DNA of 64,000 nt from Orrella daihaiensis (GTDB lineage Bacteria; Pseudomonadota; Gammaproteobacteria; Burkholderiales; Burkholderiaceae_B). The notes under the pieces are model-generated. The model ran no database searches and had not been told where the DNA came from. It saw only the letters and a program-made list of their open reading frames with translations. Shown piece after piece: positions 33,730-42,986 of this stretch. The position numbers were made by a program, and so were the translations under genes. Location: positions 620,001 through 684,000 of the forward strand of contig NZ_CP063982.1 in the NCBI RefSeq assembly GCF_022811525.1, read 5' to 3'. The first letter of the stretch is position 1. Every line of letters begins with the position of its first letter.

Positions 33730-35373
33730 TCAAGCAGCTTCCCTGCGTTTTTTGAGGAATAGCAAGACAGATAACACGATCATGACTGATCCCAGCCCTG
33801 TCCTAAACCAGCCTTCCATTAATAGCAGTGGCAAGCCAGCGCACCCCATGAAGGCAACACCATAGTACCGAGCCCAGTTTTTACCGGACTTGACAGCGTT
33901 TTGATAGAGCGGGAAAAAAGCCGAGAACAGTGCCATGACTATGAAAAACAGCGCCCAAGGCCGGGTGAAGAAAAGTGAGTAGTCGTCGCTCGTAGATACT
34001 GCACGTGCAAAGTTCAACTCAGCCAATGGACCCAGCACAACCCCCAAGACCATGGGTGTTAGAGGGAAACCATTTTTCACCATCACAAAACCCAGAATAC
34101 CAAACGCCAGTAAGGTCCAAATATCAAAGGTGGTGTTGTTCAAGGTGAATACACCGATAGCGCAATACAAAAGGATAACGACACCCAAGATGTAAAGCGG
34201 GATTCGGGTCACTAGAAGGAATCCGCGCAATGCGCCTGAGGTCAGCGCAAGCGTCATGAAGTTGGCCAGAAAGTAAGCGACCATAATCCCGTATGCCAGT
34301 ATGGGTTGCGAGGTGATGAAGGTTGGGCTTGGTGCAATGTTGTGGATCGTGAGCGCACCAAGCATGACTGCAGTGACAGCGTCGCCTGGTATGCCCAAAG
34401 CCATCATCATGATAAGAGCACCGCCTGCAGTGGCATTGTTTGATGCTTCCGATGAAATCAAGCCTGGTGGGGTGCCGGTGCCAAAGGCCTCAGGTGTCTT
34501 AGAGGCTTTCTTGGTTTGGTCGTACGCGAGGATGTTTGAAATGGAGCTGCCTGCTGCTGGCAAAAGTCCGACGAATAATCCAATAAATGCTGAGCGGATC
34601 AGCGCGCCCCAGTGTTTGAATATCTCAATAATAGACTCACGGTGCTGCATACGCACTGCCGCTTGATGCCCAGCAATCATGGGTTTTTTGGCTGCCTCAG
34701 AGTCGCTCATGTCGGTTAGCAGCTGACTAAAGGCAAATAAACCGATGAGTACAGGCAAAAACGCGAAGCCAGCGCCTAAAGCATCAAAATCAAAGGTGAA
34801 ACGCGCTGCCCCATTGACACGGTCCTCTCCGATGCTGGCGATTAAAAGTCCCACTACGCCCGCAATTAAGCCTTTGATCATTGCGCCTGAGGATAAGCTA
34901 GCTGCGATCGTGAGCGCAAACAAGACCAACATGAAGTAGTCCCATGGGCCGAATTCCAGACCGATGGCAGCCAACGTTGGTGCCAAAAATACCAGCACGA
35001 CGGCCGAAATCAGACCACCAAAAAATGATGCCCATAAACCAATCCCCAGCGCCAAACCAGGGCGACCGTTACGCGACATGGGGAAGCCGTCAAACGTGGT
35101 CGCAATCGAAGAGGGCGTGCCAGGGACTCCAATCAGAATGGAGGCGAACATGCCGCCAGTCAGTCCGCCGACGTATACACCTAACATGGTTGACAAGCCC
35201 TCAATCGGGCTCATGCCAAACGTAAATGGCAGGGCCAGTACGACGGCCATGGTGATGGTGAAACCGGGAATGGATCCTGCAATCAAGCCAGCCAAAACAC
35301 CGATGGCCATCAGCATCAGGTTGTTTAATGCGAATACTTCGCCGAATGCCAAAAACAGGTTATCGATGATCAT
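33730..35373 (-). CDS. tctA: Tripartite tricarboxylate transporter large permease TctA
   Basis: Large inner-membrane subunit of 547 residues with about twelve membrane segments. The conserved GTPSSIATTFDGFPMSRNG (near residue 85) and the GIPGDAVTAVMLGA segments mark TctA. It forms the channel with TctB and receives substrate from the TctC binding protein. The operon is tctC-tctB-tctA. The last gene ends at or within the start region of nfeD, an unusual junction. Confidence 0.93.
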   Translation of the reverse strand: MIIDNLFLAFGEVFALNNLMLMAIGVLAGLIAGSIPGFTITMAVVLALPFTFGMSPIEGLSTMLGVYVGGLTGGMFASILIGVPGTPSSIATTFDGFPMSRNGRPGLALGIGLWASFFGGLISAVVLVFLAPTLAAIGLEFGPWDYFMLVLFALTIAASLSSGAMIKGLIAGVVGLLIASIGEDRVNGAARFTFDFDALGAGFAFLPVLIGLFAFSQLLTDMSDSEAAKKPMIAGHQAAVRMQHRESIIEIFKHWGALIRSAFIGLFVGLLPAAGSSISNILAYDQTKKASKTPEAFGTGTPPGLISSEASNNATAGGALIMMMALGIPGDAVTAVMLGALTIHNIAPSPTFITSQPILAYGIMVAYFLANFMTLALTSGALRGFLLVTRIPLYILGVVILLYCAIGVFTLNNTTFDIWTLLAFGILGFVMVKNGFPLTPMVLGVVLGPLAELNFARAVSTSDDYSLFFTRPWALFFIVMALFSAFFPLYQNAVKSGKNWARYYGVAFMGCAGLPLLLMEGWFRTGLGSVMIVLSVLLFLKKRREAA

Positions 35374-35391
35374 AATTTGACTGCGCTCCGC

Positions 35392-35868
35392 TTAATAAAA
35401 TAACTCGCCACCGGGCAAGATGACGCGTAGCGCGTAAGTGAATATTGACCACATGCCGCCAACAGCCAAGACGGCAATCAAGGCGTGCATAACAAGCCTG
35501 CGTGGCGTCGCGCCGCCAATCAGGGTTTGGGTGATGAACACAAACAATATGCCGGCAAGCAGCATTCCCAAATAGGGCAGGGCCAGCAGAAACACAAAGA
35601 ACATCACGAAACAGATGATCGGATTGCGATAGGTTTTAAGCCAACCGCTTAGGCTAAATGGCTCGGTTTCGGGGCGGGGTTCAGATAGAGACTTGAATAG
35701 ATAAATGACACTTAAAACCGTCAATAAAACAAGCACCACGCGCGGCCAGATCTCTGACCCAACCTGCGAGAAAGGTACTTCCCGTATATAAAAAGTCTGC
35801 CAGAAAAAAATGCCACAAAGCATTAGCAACAAAATGGCAATGATGGCGTCGCGGTTCAGTTTATTCAT
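35392..35868 (-). CDS. tctB: Tripartite tricarboxylate transporter small permease TctB
   Basis: Small membrane subunit of 158 residues with four predicted helices, in the usual TctB arrangement with hydrophobic stretches at about 8-25, 38-55, 75-110 and 120-145. Sequence conservation is low in this family, so the call rests on length, topology and location between tctC and tctA. It lies 18 bases before tctA. Confidence 0.88.
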   Translation of the reverse strand: MNKLNRDAIIAILLLMLCGIFFWQTFYIREVPFSQVGSEIWPRVVLVLLTVLSVIYLFKSLSEPRPETEPFSLSGWLKTYRNPIICFVMFFVFLLALPYLGMLLAGILFVFITQTLIGGATPRRLVMHALIAVLAVGGMWSIFTYALRVILPGGELFY

Positions 35869-36008
35869 GTATGCCTGCCCGTACCGGGATTCACGCGCGA
35901 AAGTCGCGAGACCTCCTGATAGTTTATTGATTTACTTCTGGCAATATTTGTCGCCTAAAAAACGTCAGGCCCTTGGGGCGATCGCCTGTTGGGCCTGTTC
36001 TTACTTGA

Positions 36009-36036
36009 GCGTGCGCATCATACTTGAAGCGCACGC
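36009..36036 (-). other. Hairpin just after tctC
   Basis: An 8-bp perfect GC-rich stem (36009-36016 with 36029-36036) with a 12-base loop lies 15 bases past the tctC stop. It has no T tract. It could stabilise tctC mRNA or attenuate expression of tctBA, in keeping with the need for excess binding protein. Confidence 0.45.
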
Positions 36037-36051
36037 ATCAGGTCGTCTCGA

Positions 36052-37017
36052 TTATTTCTTGAACATACCGATTTTGATGGCCAGACGCTCATGCTCTGCG
36101 TACGATGTCCTCAGAAAATCCGCATAGCCTTTGCTGCCCTTGGACAGGACGACAGAGCCTTTCTCTTCGATTGATTTGACCAGCGCCGGGTCTTTGGACG
36201 CTGTCACGAACGCATTCTCCCAGAACTTGACGATGTCAGCCGGTGTGCCCTTGGGCAGTGCAACGCCGCGGGTCAAGCCGTAAAGCACGTTAACACCTTG
36301 CTCCTTGAGCGTTTGCACGATTGGAATGACGGGGTCACGTTCCTCAGTGGCAATACCTAGCGCCAACAATGAGCCTTCCTCGATGTACTGCTTGGCGCTT
36401 AAGACGTTGGTTTCGCCCATCATGAAGTTCCCGGCCAACAACGCCGTATTGCGCTCACGGGTGCCGTCGTAGGAGACGTAGCGGAATTTCACATCGGCTG
36501 CGTCTTCGATTAACAAAAAGATGAAGTGGCTCGTTGACCCAAGCGTCACACCAACTGTGACCGACTCAGGGTCCTTTTTGGACATGGCCAGCATTTCGCC
36601 CAGTGACTTAAACGGTGCCTTGGTTGACGCGCCCACAATGGAGGGAGTGAAACTGACTACGGCGACAGGCTCAAACTGGTCGTAAGTGAACTTGGCACGG
36701 CCCGTTAGAAAGCTGGTGATCACACTCTCATGCAGTGCGATGAGTGAGCAGCCATCAGGTTTGGAGTCTTTAACCTGTGTAGTGCCTTTAATGCCACCCT
36801 GGCCACCGACGTTCACGACTTGTAGCTGAGGTTTGAGTCCGGACTTATTGATGGTGTCGACATAAAGGCGAAACACGATGTCGGTGTCACCACCAGCTGG
36901 CCAGGGCACCACTAACTGTGCGGTTGAGCAATTCGGTGCCGCTGCATTGGCTGTTGTTGCCATTAGGCCAGCGCATGCTATGGATGCAGCTGCAGTCAGA
37001 AATTTGGCTTTCAACAT
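36052..37017 (-). CDS. tctC: Tct-family periplasmic binding protein (Bug/TctC)
   Basis: Periplasmic binding protein of 321 residues. The signal peptide ends near residue 26 (TANA before AAPNC). Bug-type landmarks include the VVPWPAGGDTD loop and VNVGGQGG. The ATG at 37017 with AAGGAG five bases upstream is clearly the start; a longer frame to 37086 is rejected. The ligand (tricarboxylate, dicarboxylate or an aromatic acid) cannot be determined. Divergent aspartate dehydrogenase may hint at a dicarboxylate or amino acid link. Confidence 0.92.
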   Translation of the reverse strand: MLKAKFLTAAASIACAGLMATTANAAAPNCSTAQLVVPWPAGGDTDIVFRLYVDTINKSGLKPQLQVVNVGGQGGIKGTTQVKDSKPDGCSLIALHESVITSFLTGRAKFTYDQFEPVAVVSFTPSIVGASTKAPFKSLGEMLAMSKKDPESVTVGVTLGSTSHFIFLLIEDAADVKFRYVSYDGTRERNTALLAGNFMMGETNVLSAKQYIEEGSLLALGIATEERDPVIPIVQTLKEQGVNVLYGLTRGVALPKGTPADIVKFWENAFVTASKDPALVKSIEEKGSVVLSKGSKGYADFLRTSYAEHERLAIKIGMFKK

Positions 37018-37359
37018 AGGAACTCCTTTTTGTTTTGAGGTAACAGGTGAGATCAGTTGGGATTTGCCGTTTGACGTCATCAGCAAACGGTCCCGCGATC
37101 GACCCCGGTTTTACAAGCAAATACTATGCCCGCAACGGTCCTCTGAAAGTTCGTTAGAGAAAACCGTTTTGTTACACAGGGGATGATTGTCAACTTCTGG
37201 CGGGCAACGATCAAGGGCTGTCGGTGGGGGGAAACCCTTGGTCTTGGGATGTTTTAGCACCACGATGGGGCGCTACTCGTGTGGCTGGAGTTCCACTAGT
37301 TCAATGTGCGCCACTCACGTATGATCAAAACCTTTCTGGTGATCGAGAGCGTTTTCATC
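37018..37359. promoter_or_regulatory. Divergent tctC/aspartate dehydrogenase control region
   Basis: This 342-base gap holds no convincing gene. An AACGGTCC motif occurs directly repeated at 37086 and 37134. An inverted ACCGTT follows at 37163-37168, which pairs with the second copy. These could be operator half-sites for a dedicated regulator, but no regulator gene is adjacent, so confidence is low. Confidence 0.3.
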
Positions 37360-38193
37360 ATGTCTACCACTCAAAATTCTTCGGCTCCAAAGACCCGTGT
37401 TGCAATCGCAGGTTTAGGCGCTATTGGGCAATCACTTGCGCAGTCCTTGGCCGCGGGGCGGGTACCTGGCGTGGAACTGGTCGCGGTGTCAGCAAAGAAT
37501 CACGACAAAGCTGCAGCATTTGTGCAAACCCTGGTTCACCAAGTTCCAGTTCTGACGATTGATCAGCTTGAGCCAGTCGCGGATCTGGTGGTGGAGTGTG
37601 CTCCGGCGGCATTGTTATCAGATATTGTTACACCGTTCCTAAAGGCAGGTAAACAAGCTATTGTGCTCTCGGTTGGTGCGTTGCTATTTAACGAACACCT
37701 ATCTAAAGTGGCTAGCGACCACGGTGGCACCATCATGGTGCCAACAGGCGCATTGATTGGTTTAGACGCTGTCATAGCTGCTGCAGAAGGCAAGATTCAC
37801 GAAGTCAAGATGGTCACTCGCAAGCCGCCAGCCGGGCTTAAAGGTGCCCCCCATTTAGTGGAAAACAATATCAGTGTTGATGGTTTGACTGAGCCGCTCA
37901 AAGTGTTTGAGGGCAACGCCCGCGACGCAGCCAAGGGCTTTCCAGCGAACCTGAATGTGGTGGTAGCACTTGCACTGGCCGGTGTGGGGCCCGAGCACAC
38001 CACCTTGGAAATCTGGGCCGACCCTACGGTGACGCGCAATACCCACACCATTAAAGTTGACTCAGACTCGGCGCGGTTCACCATGACCATCGAGAACATT
38101 CCGTCCGAGAACCCCAAGACTGGCCGGATCGTCGCGCAAAGCGTGGTGGCCATGTTACGCAAGATGCGAGCGGGTCTGCGTGTCGGAACCTGA
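37360..38193 (+). CDS. Aspartate dehydrogenase (NadX-type)
   Basis: NAD(P)-dependent L-aspartate dehydrogenase of 277 residues. The Rossmann motif GLGAIG appears near residue 17. The block GALIGLDAVIAAAEG, with KPPAGLKGAP shortly after, belongs to the DUF108 domain of this family. It makes iminoaspartate from aspartate, as a source for NAD synthesis or for aspartate catabolism. The ATG at 37360 is preferred to upstream in-frame starts at 37306 and 37321, which would add non-conserved residues. It reads divergently from tctC and alone on its strand. Confidence 0.85.
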   Translation: MSTTQNSSAPKTRVAIAGLGAIGQSLAQSLAAGRVPGVELVAVSAKNHDKAAAFVQTLVHQVPVLTIDQLEPVADLVVECAPAALLSDIVTPFLKAGKQAIVLSVGALLFNEHLSKVASDHGGTIMVPTGALIGLDAVIAAAEGKIHEVKMVTRKPPAGLKGAPHLVENNISVDGLTEPLKVFEGNARDAAKGFPANLNVVVALALAGVGPEHTTLEIWADPTVTRNTHTIKVDSDSARFTMTIENIPSENPKTGRIVAQSVVAMLRKMRAGLRVGT

Positions 38194-38212
38194 TAGCGCG
38201 CCACGTGGGCGT

Positions 38213-38235
38213 GCTCACAGCTAAAAGCAGTGAGC
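38213..38235 (+). terminator. Weak hairpin after aspartate dehydrogenase
   Basis: GCTCAC (38213-38218) pairs with GTGAGC (38230-38235), with two further GC pairs inside across an A-A mismatch. Only a scattered T-rich stretch follows. It is a plausible weak terminator separating this gene from the acyl-CoA operon. Confidence 0.35.
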
Positions 38236-38290
38236 TGATTGTTCGCTGTTAAATTGTGTTTGAACAGCAGTCACAAACGGGGAAGTGGAA

Positions 38291-39460
38291 ATGGACTTTG
38301 AGTTGACGTCCAGGCAACGCGATCTGCAGATGAAGACGCGAGAATTTATTGCCAACAAAATTATTCCGATGGAATCTGATGAGCGCCAAGGCGCACATGG
38401 TCCTGAAGAATCATTGCGTGCCGAGCTCGTGGATTTGGCTCGTCAAGCCGGCTTGTTGACACCGCATGCGTCGATCGACATGGGAGGCCTGGGTCTGAGT
38501 CATGTAGACAAGGCAATCGTGTTCGAAGAGGCTGGCTACTCGCGGCTCGGACCAACGGCCCTGAATATTCATGCGCCCGATGAAGGCAATATTCACCTCA
38601 TGGAAGTAGTGGCCACGCGTGAACAAAAAGAAAGGTGGTTGCGCCCACAGGTTCAGGGACATATACGCTCATGTTTTGCGATGACCGAGCCGGATGGGGC
38701 TGGTGCTGACCCCTCGATGCTGGCGACCACTGCTGTGCGCGATGGCGATGACTACATTATCAACGGTAAAAAGTGGTTCATCACCGGTGCTCATGGTGCT
38801 TCGTATGTCATCATCATGGCCAAACTGGAAGACGGCTCGGCAACCATGTTTCTAAGCGACATGGATGTGCCTGGTATTGAGATTGTGCGCTTGATGGACG
38901 CCATGGATACATGTTTCACCGGAGGTCATGCCGTGATGCAGTTCAACAATCTGCGGGTGCCGGCAAGTCAAGTCTTAGGTGAGCTTGGTAAAGGATTCCG
39001 ATACGCTCAGGTTCGATTGGCCCCCGCTCGTTTGACGCACTGCATGCGTTGGCTTGGCCAGGCCAGACGAGCTCATGACATCGCCACTCAGTACGCCCGC
39101 ACTCGTGAAGCATTTGGCAAGCCTTTGGGCAAGCATGAAGGCGTTGGTTTCATGCTGGCAGATAACGACATGGATTTACATACGGCACGTATGCACATCT
39201 GGCATACCGCAGCTGTGCTCGATCGTGGTGAGACCGGTAACTTCGAGTCGAGTCGTGCGAAAGTGGTCTGCTCCGAAGCCCAGTGGCGCGTGGTAGACCG
39301 GTGCGTGCAGATTCTTGGTGGCCAAGGTGTGACCGGTGAGACTGAGTTGATGCGTATCTTCACGGATATGCGTTCGTTTCGCATTTATGACGGCCCCAGC
39401 GAAGTTCATCGCTGGAGCATGGCCAGAAAAATTCTTGATGGCAAGGCTCCGACACCATGA
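38291..39460 (+). CDS. Acyl-CoA dehydrogenase, ACAD11/LvaC-like
   Basis: Flavoprotein of 389 residues in the acyl-CoA dehydrogenase superfamily. The FAD-binding MTEPDGAGADPS and ITGAHGAS segments and the C-terminal YDGPSEVHRW are clear. The position of the usual catalytic glutamate of medium-chain enzymes (YEG) is Asp here (D367). This is a feature I recall from the ACAD10/ACAD11 and LvaC group, which remove phosphate from 4-phosphoacyl-CoA rather than simply desaturate. GGGGAAG precedes the ATG at 38291; a GTG six bases earlier is less likely. First gene of a four-gene operon. Confidence 0.85.
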   Translation: MDFELTSRQRDLQMKTREFIANKIIPMESDERQGAHGPEESLRAELVDLARQAGLLTPHASIDMGGLGLSHVDKAIVFEEAGYSRLGPTALNIHAPDEGNIHLMEVVATREQKERWLRPQVQGHIRSCFAMTEPDGAGADPSMLATTAVRDGDDYIINGKKWFITGAHGASYVIIMAKLEDGSATMFLSDMDVPGIEIVRLMDAMDTCFTGGHAVMQFNNLRVPASQVLGELGKGFRYAQVRLAPARLTHCMRWLGQARRAHDIATQYARTREAFGKPLGKHEGVGFMLADNDMDLHTARMHIWHTAAVLDRGETGNFESSRAKVVCSEAQWRVVDRCVQILGGQGVTGETELMRIFTDMRSFRIYDGPSEVHRWSMARKILDGKAPTP

Positions 39461-40236
39461 CAGAAGGGATTGATTCAATTTTTCGGCTCGATGGCAAAGT
39501 GGCCCTAGTGACTGGGGCATCGAGCGGTTTGGGTTTGCACTTTGCCAAAGTACTGGCTCAGGCTGGGGCCCATGTGGTGGTAGCTGCCAGACGCAAGGAA
39601 CGTTTGCAAGACCTTTGTGCCGAGATCGTGCGTGATGGGGGGCGAGCAAGCGCGGTAACGCTTGACGTCACTGACGTGGCCAGCGTTGCGGCTTGCTTTG
39701 ATGCTAGCGAAAAAGCTGCAGGTGTGCCTGACATTGTTGTTAGTAACGCAGGCACCACGGTGACCAAGATGGCCGTAGATCAAACGCCAGAGGATTTTGA
39801 TCAGGTCATGAATGCCAACTTGCGTGGTTGCTGGCTGGTAGACACGGAAGCGGCTCGTCGACTGATCGCTGCAAAAAAGTCCGGTAGCATCATCAATATT
39901 GCTTCTATCCTTGGAGCGCGGGTAGCGGCAGCCGTTGCGCCCTATGCGATCTCCAAGGCAGGCGTGATTCAAGCGACCAAAGCCATGGCGCTTGAATGGG
40001 CTCGATACGGCATTCGCGTTAATGCCCTGCTACCCGGTTACGTTCGCACGGAACTCAATAGCGAGTTTCTCGATAGCGACGTCGGGGACAAGTTGCGCAT
40101 GCGTGTGCCTAGCCGGCGTTTTAATGAACTGGTTGATCTTGATGGCCCGTTATTGTTACTGGCCAGCGATGCTGGTCGGGCCATGAGCGGTTCAACGGTT
40201 GAAGTCGACAGTGGTCACTTGGTGAGCGGTCTATGA
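39457..40236 (+). CDS. SDR-family oxidoreductase, LvaD-like position
   Basis: Short-chain dehydrogenase of 259 residues. TGASSGLG lies near residue 20, VSNAG near residue 92, and the catalytic YAISK near residue 165. Its ATG overlaps the dehydrogenase stop, and its stop overlaps the kinase start, both as ATGA. In the levulinate pathway the corresponding LvaD reduces the 4-keto group of levulinyl-CoA to 4-hydroxyvaleryl-CoA. That role here is inferred from operon order. Confidence 0.85.
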   Translation: MTEGIDSIFRLDGKVALVTGASSGLGLHFAKVLAQAGAHVVVAARRKERLQDLCAEIVRDGGRASAVTLDVTDVASVAACFDASEKAAGVPDIVVSNAGTTVTKMAVDQTPEDFDQVMNANLRGCWLVDTEAARRLIAAKKSGSIINIASILGARVAAAVAPYAISKAGVIQATKAMALEWARYGIRVNALLPGYVRTELNSEFLDSDVGDKLRMRVPSRRFNELVDLDGPLLLLASDAGRAMSGSTVEVDSGHLVSGL

Positions 40237-41279
40237 GCCAGCAAGTAGCGCTCGACGATGCAGCTTGGGCCAGACTAGGGAGCTACTTGTTTGAAGAGGG
40301 TGTCATACCAAGCCACGAGATCGTAGCGACGTTGCTGACCGGTGGGCAGTCAAACCCGACTTATCGTTTGGTCAGTGGCGACAAATCATTTGTTCTGCGT
40401 AAAAAACCGGCTGGGGACTTGCTGCCTTCGGCGCATGCCATCGACCGGGAATACGGCGTCATGAAGGCCTTGCAAACCACGCCTGTGCCCGTGCCTGAAA
40501 TGCTGGTCTATTGTGAAGATGAGAGCCTGATAGGCACACCCTTTTACGTCATGCCATTTCTGCAGGGCAGAGTATTTTTTGATCAGACATTGCCTGGCAT
40601 GACCCGCGACGAACGCGCGCAGGTCTACGCCAACATGAACCAGGCGATTGCTCAGTTGCATCGAATTGATCCGGAGGCAATTGGCCTAGGTGATTACGGC
40701 AAGGCAGGTAATTATTTTGGTAGGCAAATCAGGCGTTGGAGCCAGCAGTACCAAGAACACCACACTGATCGTATTGCGTCGCTTGAGCACCTCATCGAGT
40801 GGCTGCCCGATCGCATCCCGGCTGGCGACCTAACCACCATTGTTCACGGTGACTATCGTTTGGATAATGTGATGCTGCATGCCACAGAGCCAAAAGTGAT
40901 TGCTGTGCTTGACTGGGAGCTCTCTACACTCGGCCATCCGCTGGCAGACTTCTCATACCACTGCATGAGCTGGCATATTCCGCCGTCGCTCTGGCGCGGC
41001 ATTGGCGGCTTGGATCTTGCCGAGCTCGGCATCCCAAGTGAGCGTCAATACATTGAACAGTATGTGTCCGTGACAGGCTACAAAGGTGTGCAGGAACACT
41101 GGAATTTTTATCTTGCCTACAATTTTTTCCGGATTGCGGCGATACTCTACGGCATAGGAGAGCGTGCCAGGCAGGGCACGGCCACAGCCTCAGACGCCAT
41201 GGAAATGGCCGCCAAGGCTGAGCCATTGGCCGATATTGGCTGGCATTACGCACAACAATATCAAGCTCAGAGAGGGTGA
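40233..41279 (+). CDS. APH-family kinase, ACAD10/LvaA-like
   Basis: Phosphotransferase of 348 residues with the aminoglycoside-phosphotransferase fold. The N-terminal VLRKKPAGDLLPSAHAIDRE block (54-73), the catalytic HGDYRLDN (205-212) and the metal-binding LDWELSTLGHP are nearly diagnostic for the ACAD10/ACAD11 N-terminal and LvaA group. Those enzymes phosphorylate the 4-hydroxyl of 4-hydroxyacyl-CoA. The small partner LvaB, required by LvaA in Pseudomonas, is not seen beside it. Confidence 0.88.
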   Translation: MSQQVALDDAAWARLGSYLFEEGVIPSHEIVATLLTGGQSNPTYRLVSGDKSFVLRKKPAGDLLPSAHAIDREYGVMKALQTTPVPVPEMLVYCEDESLIGTPFYVMPFLQGRVFFDQTLPGMTRDERAQVYANMNQAIAQLHRIDPEAIGLGDYGKAGNYFGRQIRRWSQQYQEHHTDRIASLEHLIEWLPDRIPAGDLTTIVHGDYRLDNVMLHATEPKVIAVLDWELSTLGHPLADFSYHCMSWHIPPSLWRGIGGLDLAELGIPSERQYIEQYVSVTGYKGVQEHWNFYLAYNFFRIAAILYGIGERARQGTATASDAMEMAAKAEPLADIGWHYAQQYQAQRG

Positions 41280-41282
41280 CAA

Positions 41283-42905
41283 ATGGGTGAGGGTCTTGCT
41301 CGCGATGCGGCCAATTTCGTGCCGTTATCGCCGTTGAACTTTTTGGTGCGTGCGGCCGCGGTTTATCCGCAGCGCACAGCGTTGATACATGGCGATCTTC
41401 GGCAAACGTGGGCGCAAACCTATGAGCGTTGCCGCCAGTTTGCCAGTGCGTTGACCAAACTCGGTATCAAACGCGGTGATGTGGTGGCGGTCATGGCACC
41501 GAACATTCCCGCACTGTATGAAGCGCATTTTGGGGTGCCGATGGCGGGCGCTACATTGCTGGCGTTAAACACCCGATTGGATGCTGACACCACCGCCTAC
41601 ATTCTTGATCACTCCGAAACCAAAGTGCTCTTGTGTGACCGTGAGTTCTCGGACTTGATGAGTGATGTGTTGCCCAAACTTGCCAACAAAATCATTGTGA
41701 TTGACATTAATGATCCGGTCTATGCGGGAGCAGGCGATGCCCTTGGAGAGATCGATTACGAACAGTTGTTGGCCAGTGGCGATCCTGCATTTGAAATGCT
41801 GATGCCAGAAGATGAGTGGGACAACATCAGCCTTAACTACACATCAGGCACGACAGGCAGACCCAAGGGGGCGTTGTACTCGCATCGCGCCACTTACCTG
41901 AATGCCATGGGCAACATGGTGTCCGCTGGCATGCGTTTGCAGTCCACCTACCTGTGGACGTTGCCGATGTTTCACTGTAACGGCTGGTGCTTCCCGTGGA
42001 CGCTGGCCATGATTGCAGGCACCAATGTGTGTCTGCGACGGGTAGAACCCAAGGCTATTTTTGCGGCCATCCAGGATCACCATGTCGAGTACTTCTGTGC
42101 TGCACCGGTGGTGTTGACCATGCTTGCGCACGCGCCCAAGGAGCATCGTTTCACGCCGGACTGGACCGTGCAGGTGATGACCGGTGGCGCGGCACCACCG
42201 GCAGCGTTGATTGCCGCCATGGCCGAGTTGAGTATTGAAGTAGCTCATCTCTACGGGTTGACGGAGACGCTTGGACCATCCGTCATTTGCGCTTGGCATG
42301 ATGAGTGGAATGAGCTGAGCCTAGATGAGCAAGCCAAGCTCAAGAGCCGTATTGGCGTGCGTAAAAACACGATGGAAGATGCGATGGTCGTGGATTCTCA
42401 CACCATGGCGCCCGTACCTTGGGATGGCAAGACCATTGGCGAATTGGTCATGCGCGGCAATACCGTGATGAAGGGGTATTTAAAGAACCCGGAGGCAACT
42501 GCGCAGGCGTTTCATGGTGGTTGGTTCCATAGCGGTGACTTGGTCGTGGTCCACCCCGACGGTTACTTCGAAGTGAAAGATCGACTGAAAGACATTGTGA
42601 TTTCTGGTGGCGAGAACATTTCAACGGTGGAAGTTGAAGGCGTGCTATACCGTCATCCGGCGGTGCTTGAGGCGGCAGTCGTTGCTATGCCGCATGAAAA
42701 GTGGGGCGAGACGCCGTGTGCATTTGTCACGCTTAAAGATGGAGCGCAGGCAAGTTCTGATGACATCATTAAATTCTGCCGTGAGCACTTGGCAGGGTTT
42801 AAGGTGCCCCACAAAATTGTGTTCTCCACCCTACCTAAAACTTCGACGGGCAAGATCCAGAAGTTTGTGTTGCGAGAGCAGGCCAGGGAGTTGGGTGTTA
42901 ATTAA
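41283..42905 (+). CDS. Acyl-CoA ligase (AMP-forming), LvaE-like
   Basis: ANL-family ligase of 540 residues. The P-loop is YTSGTTGRPKG (186-196), and the catalytic lysine lies in PKTSTGKIQKF near the C-terminus. AGAGGG sits six bases before the ATG. It would activate a short or medium organic acid, such as levulinate or a 4-hydroxyacid, for the operon enzymes. Exact chain length cannot be inferred. It is the last gene of the operon; the next gene begins 81 bases later. Confidence 0.9.
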   Translation: MGEGLARDAANFVPLSPLNFLVRAAAVYPQRTALIHGDLRQTWAQTYERCRQFASALTKLGIKRGDVVAVMAPNIPALYEAHFGVPMAGATLLALNTRLDADTTAYILDHSETKVLLCDREFSDLMSDVLPKLANKIIVIDINDPVYAGAGDALGEIDYEQLLASGDPAFEMLMPEDEWDNISLNYTSGTTGRPKGALYSHRATYLNAMGNMVSAGMRLQSTYLWTLPMFHCNGWCFPWTLAMIAGTNVCLRRVEPKAIFAAIQDHHVEYFCAAPVVLTMLAHAPKEHRFTPDWTVQVMTGGAAPPAALIAAMAELSIEVAHLYGLTETLGPSVICAWHDEWNELSLDEQAKLKSRIGVRKNTMEDAMVVDSHTMAPVPWDGKTIGELVMRGNTVMKGYLKNPEATAQAFHGGWFHSGDLVVVHPDGYFEVKDRLKDIVISGGENISTVEVEGVLYRHPAVLEAAVVAMPHEKWGETPCAFVTLKDGAQASSDDIIKFCREHLAGFKVPHKIVFSTLPKTSTGKIQKFVLREQARELGVN

Positions 42906-42986
42906 TTAGTGAGTGCGATCAACGCTCAATTTCTTTGAGAATTCCTCGATTAAGATATCTCGAACAAATTCTCTAGAACATCCACC

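Noticed and set aside
35977..35986. GGCGATCGCC palindrome like cyanobacterial HIP1
   Set aside because: A single copy in a hairpin-like region; chance palindrome in a non-cyanobacterial genome.
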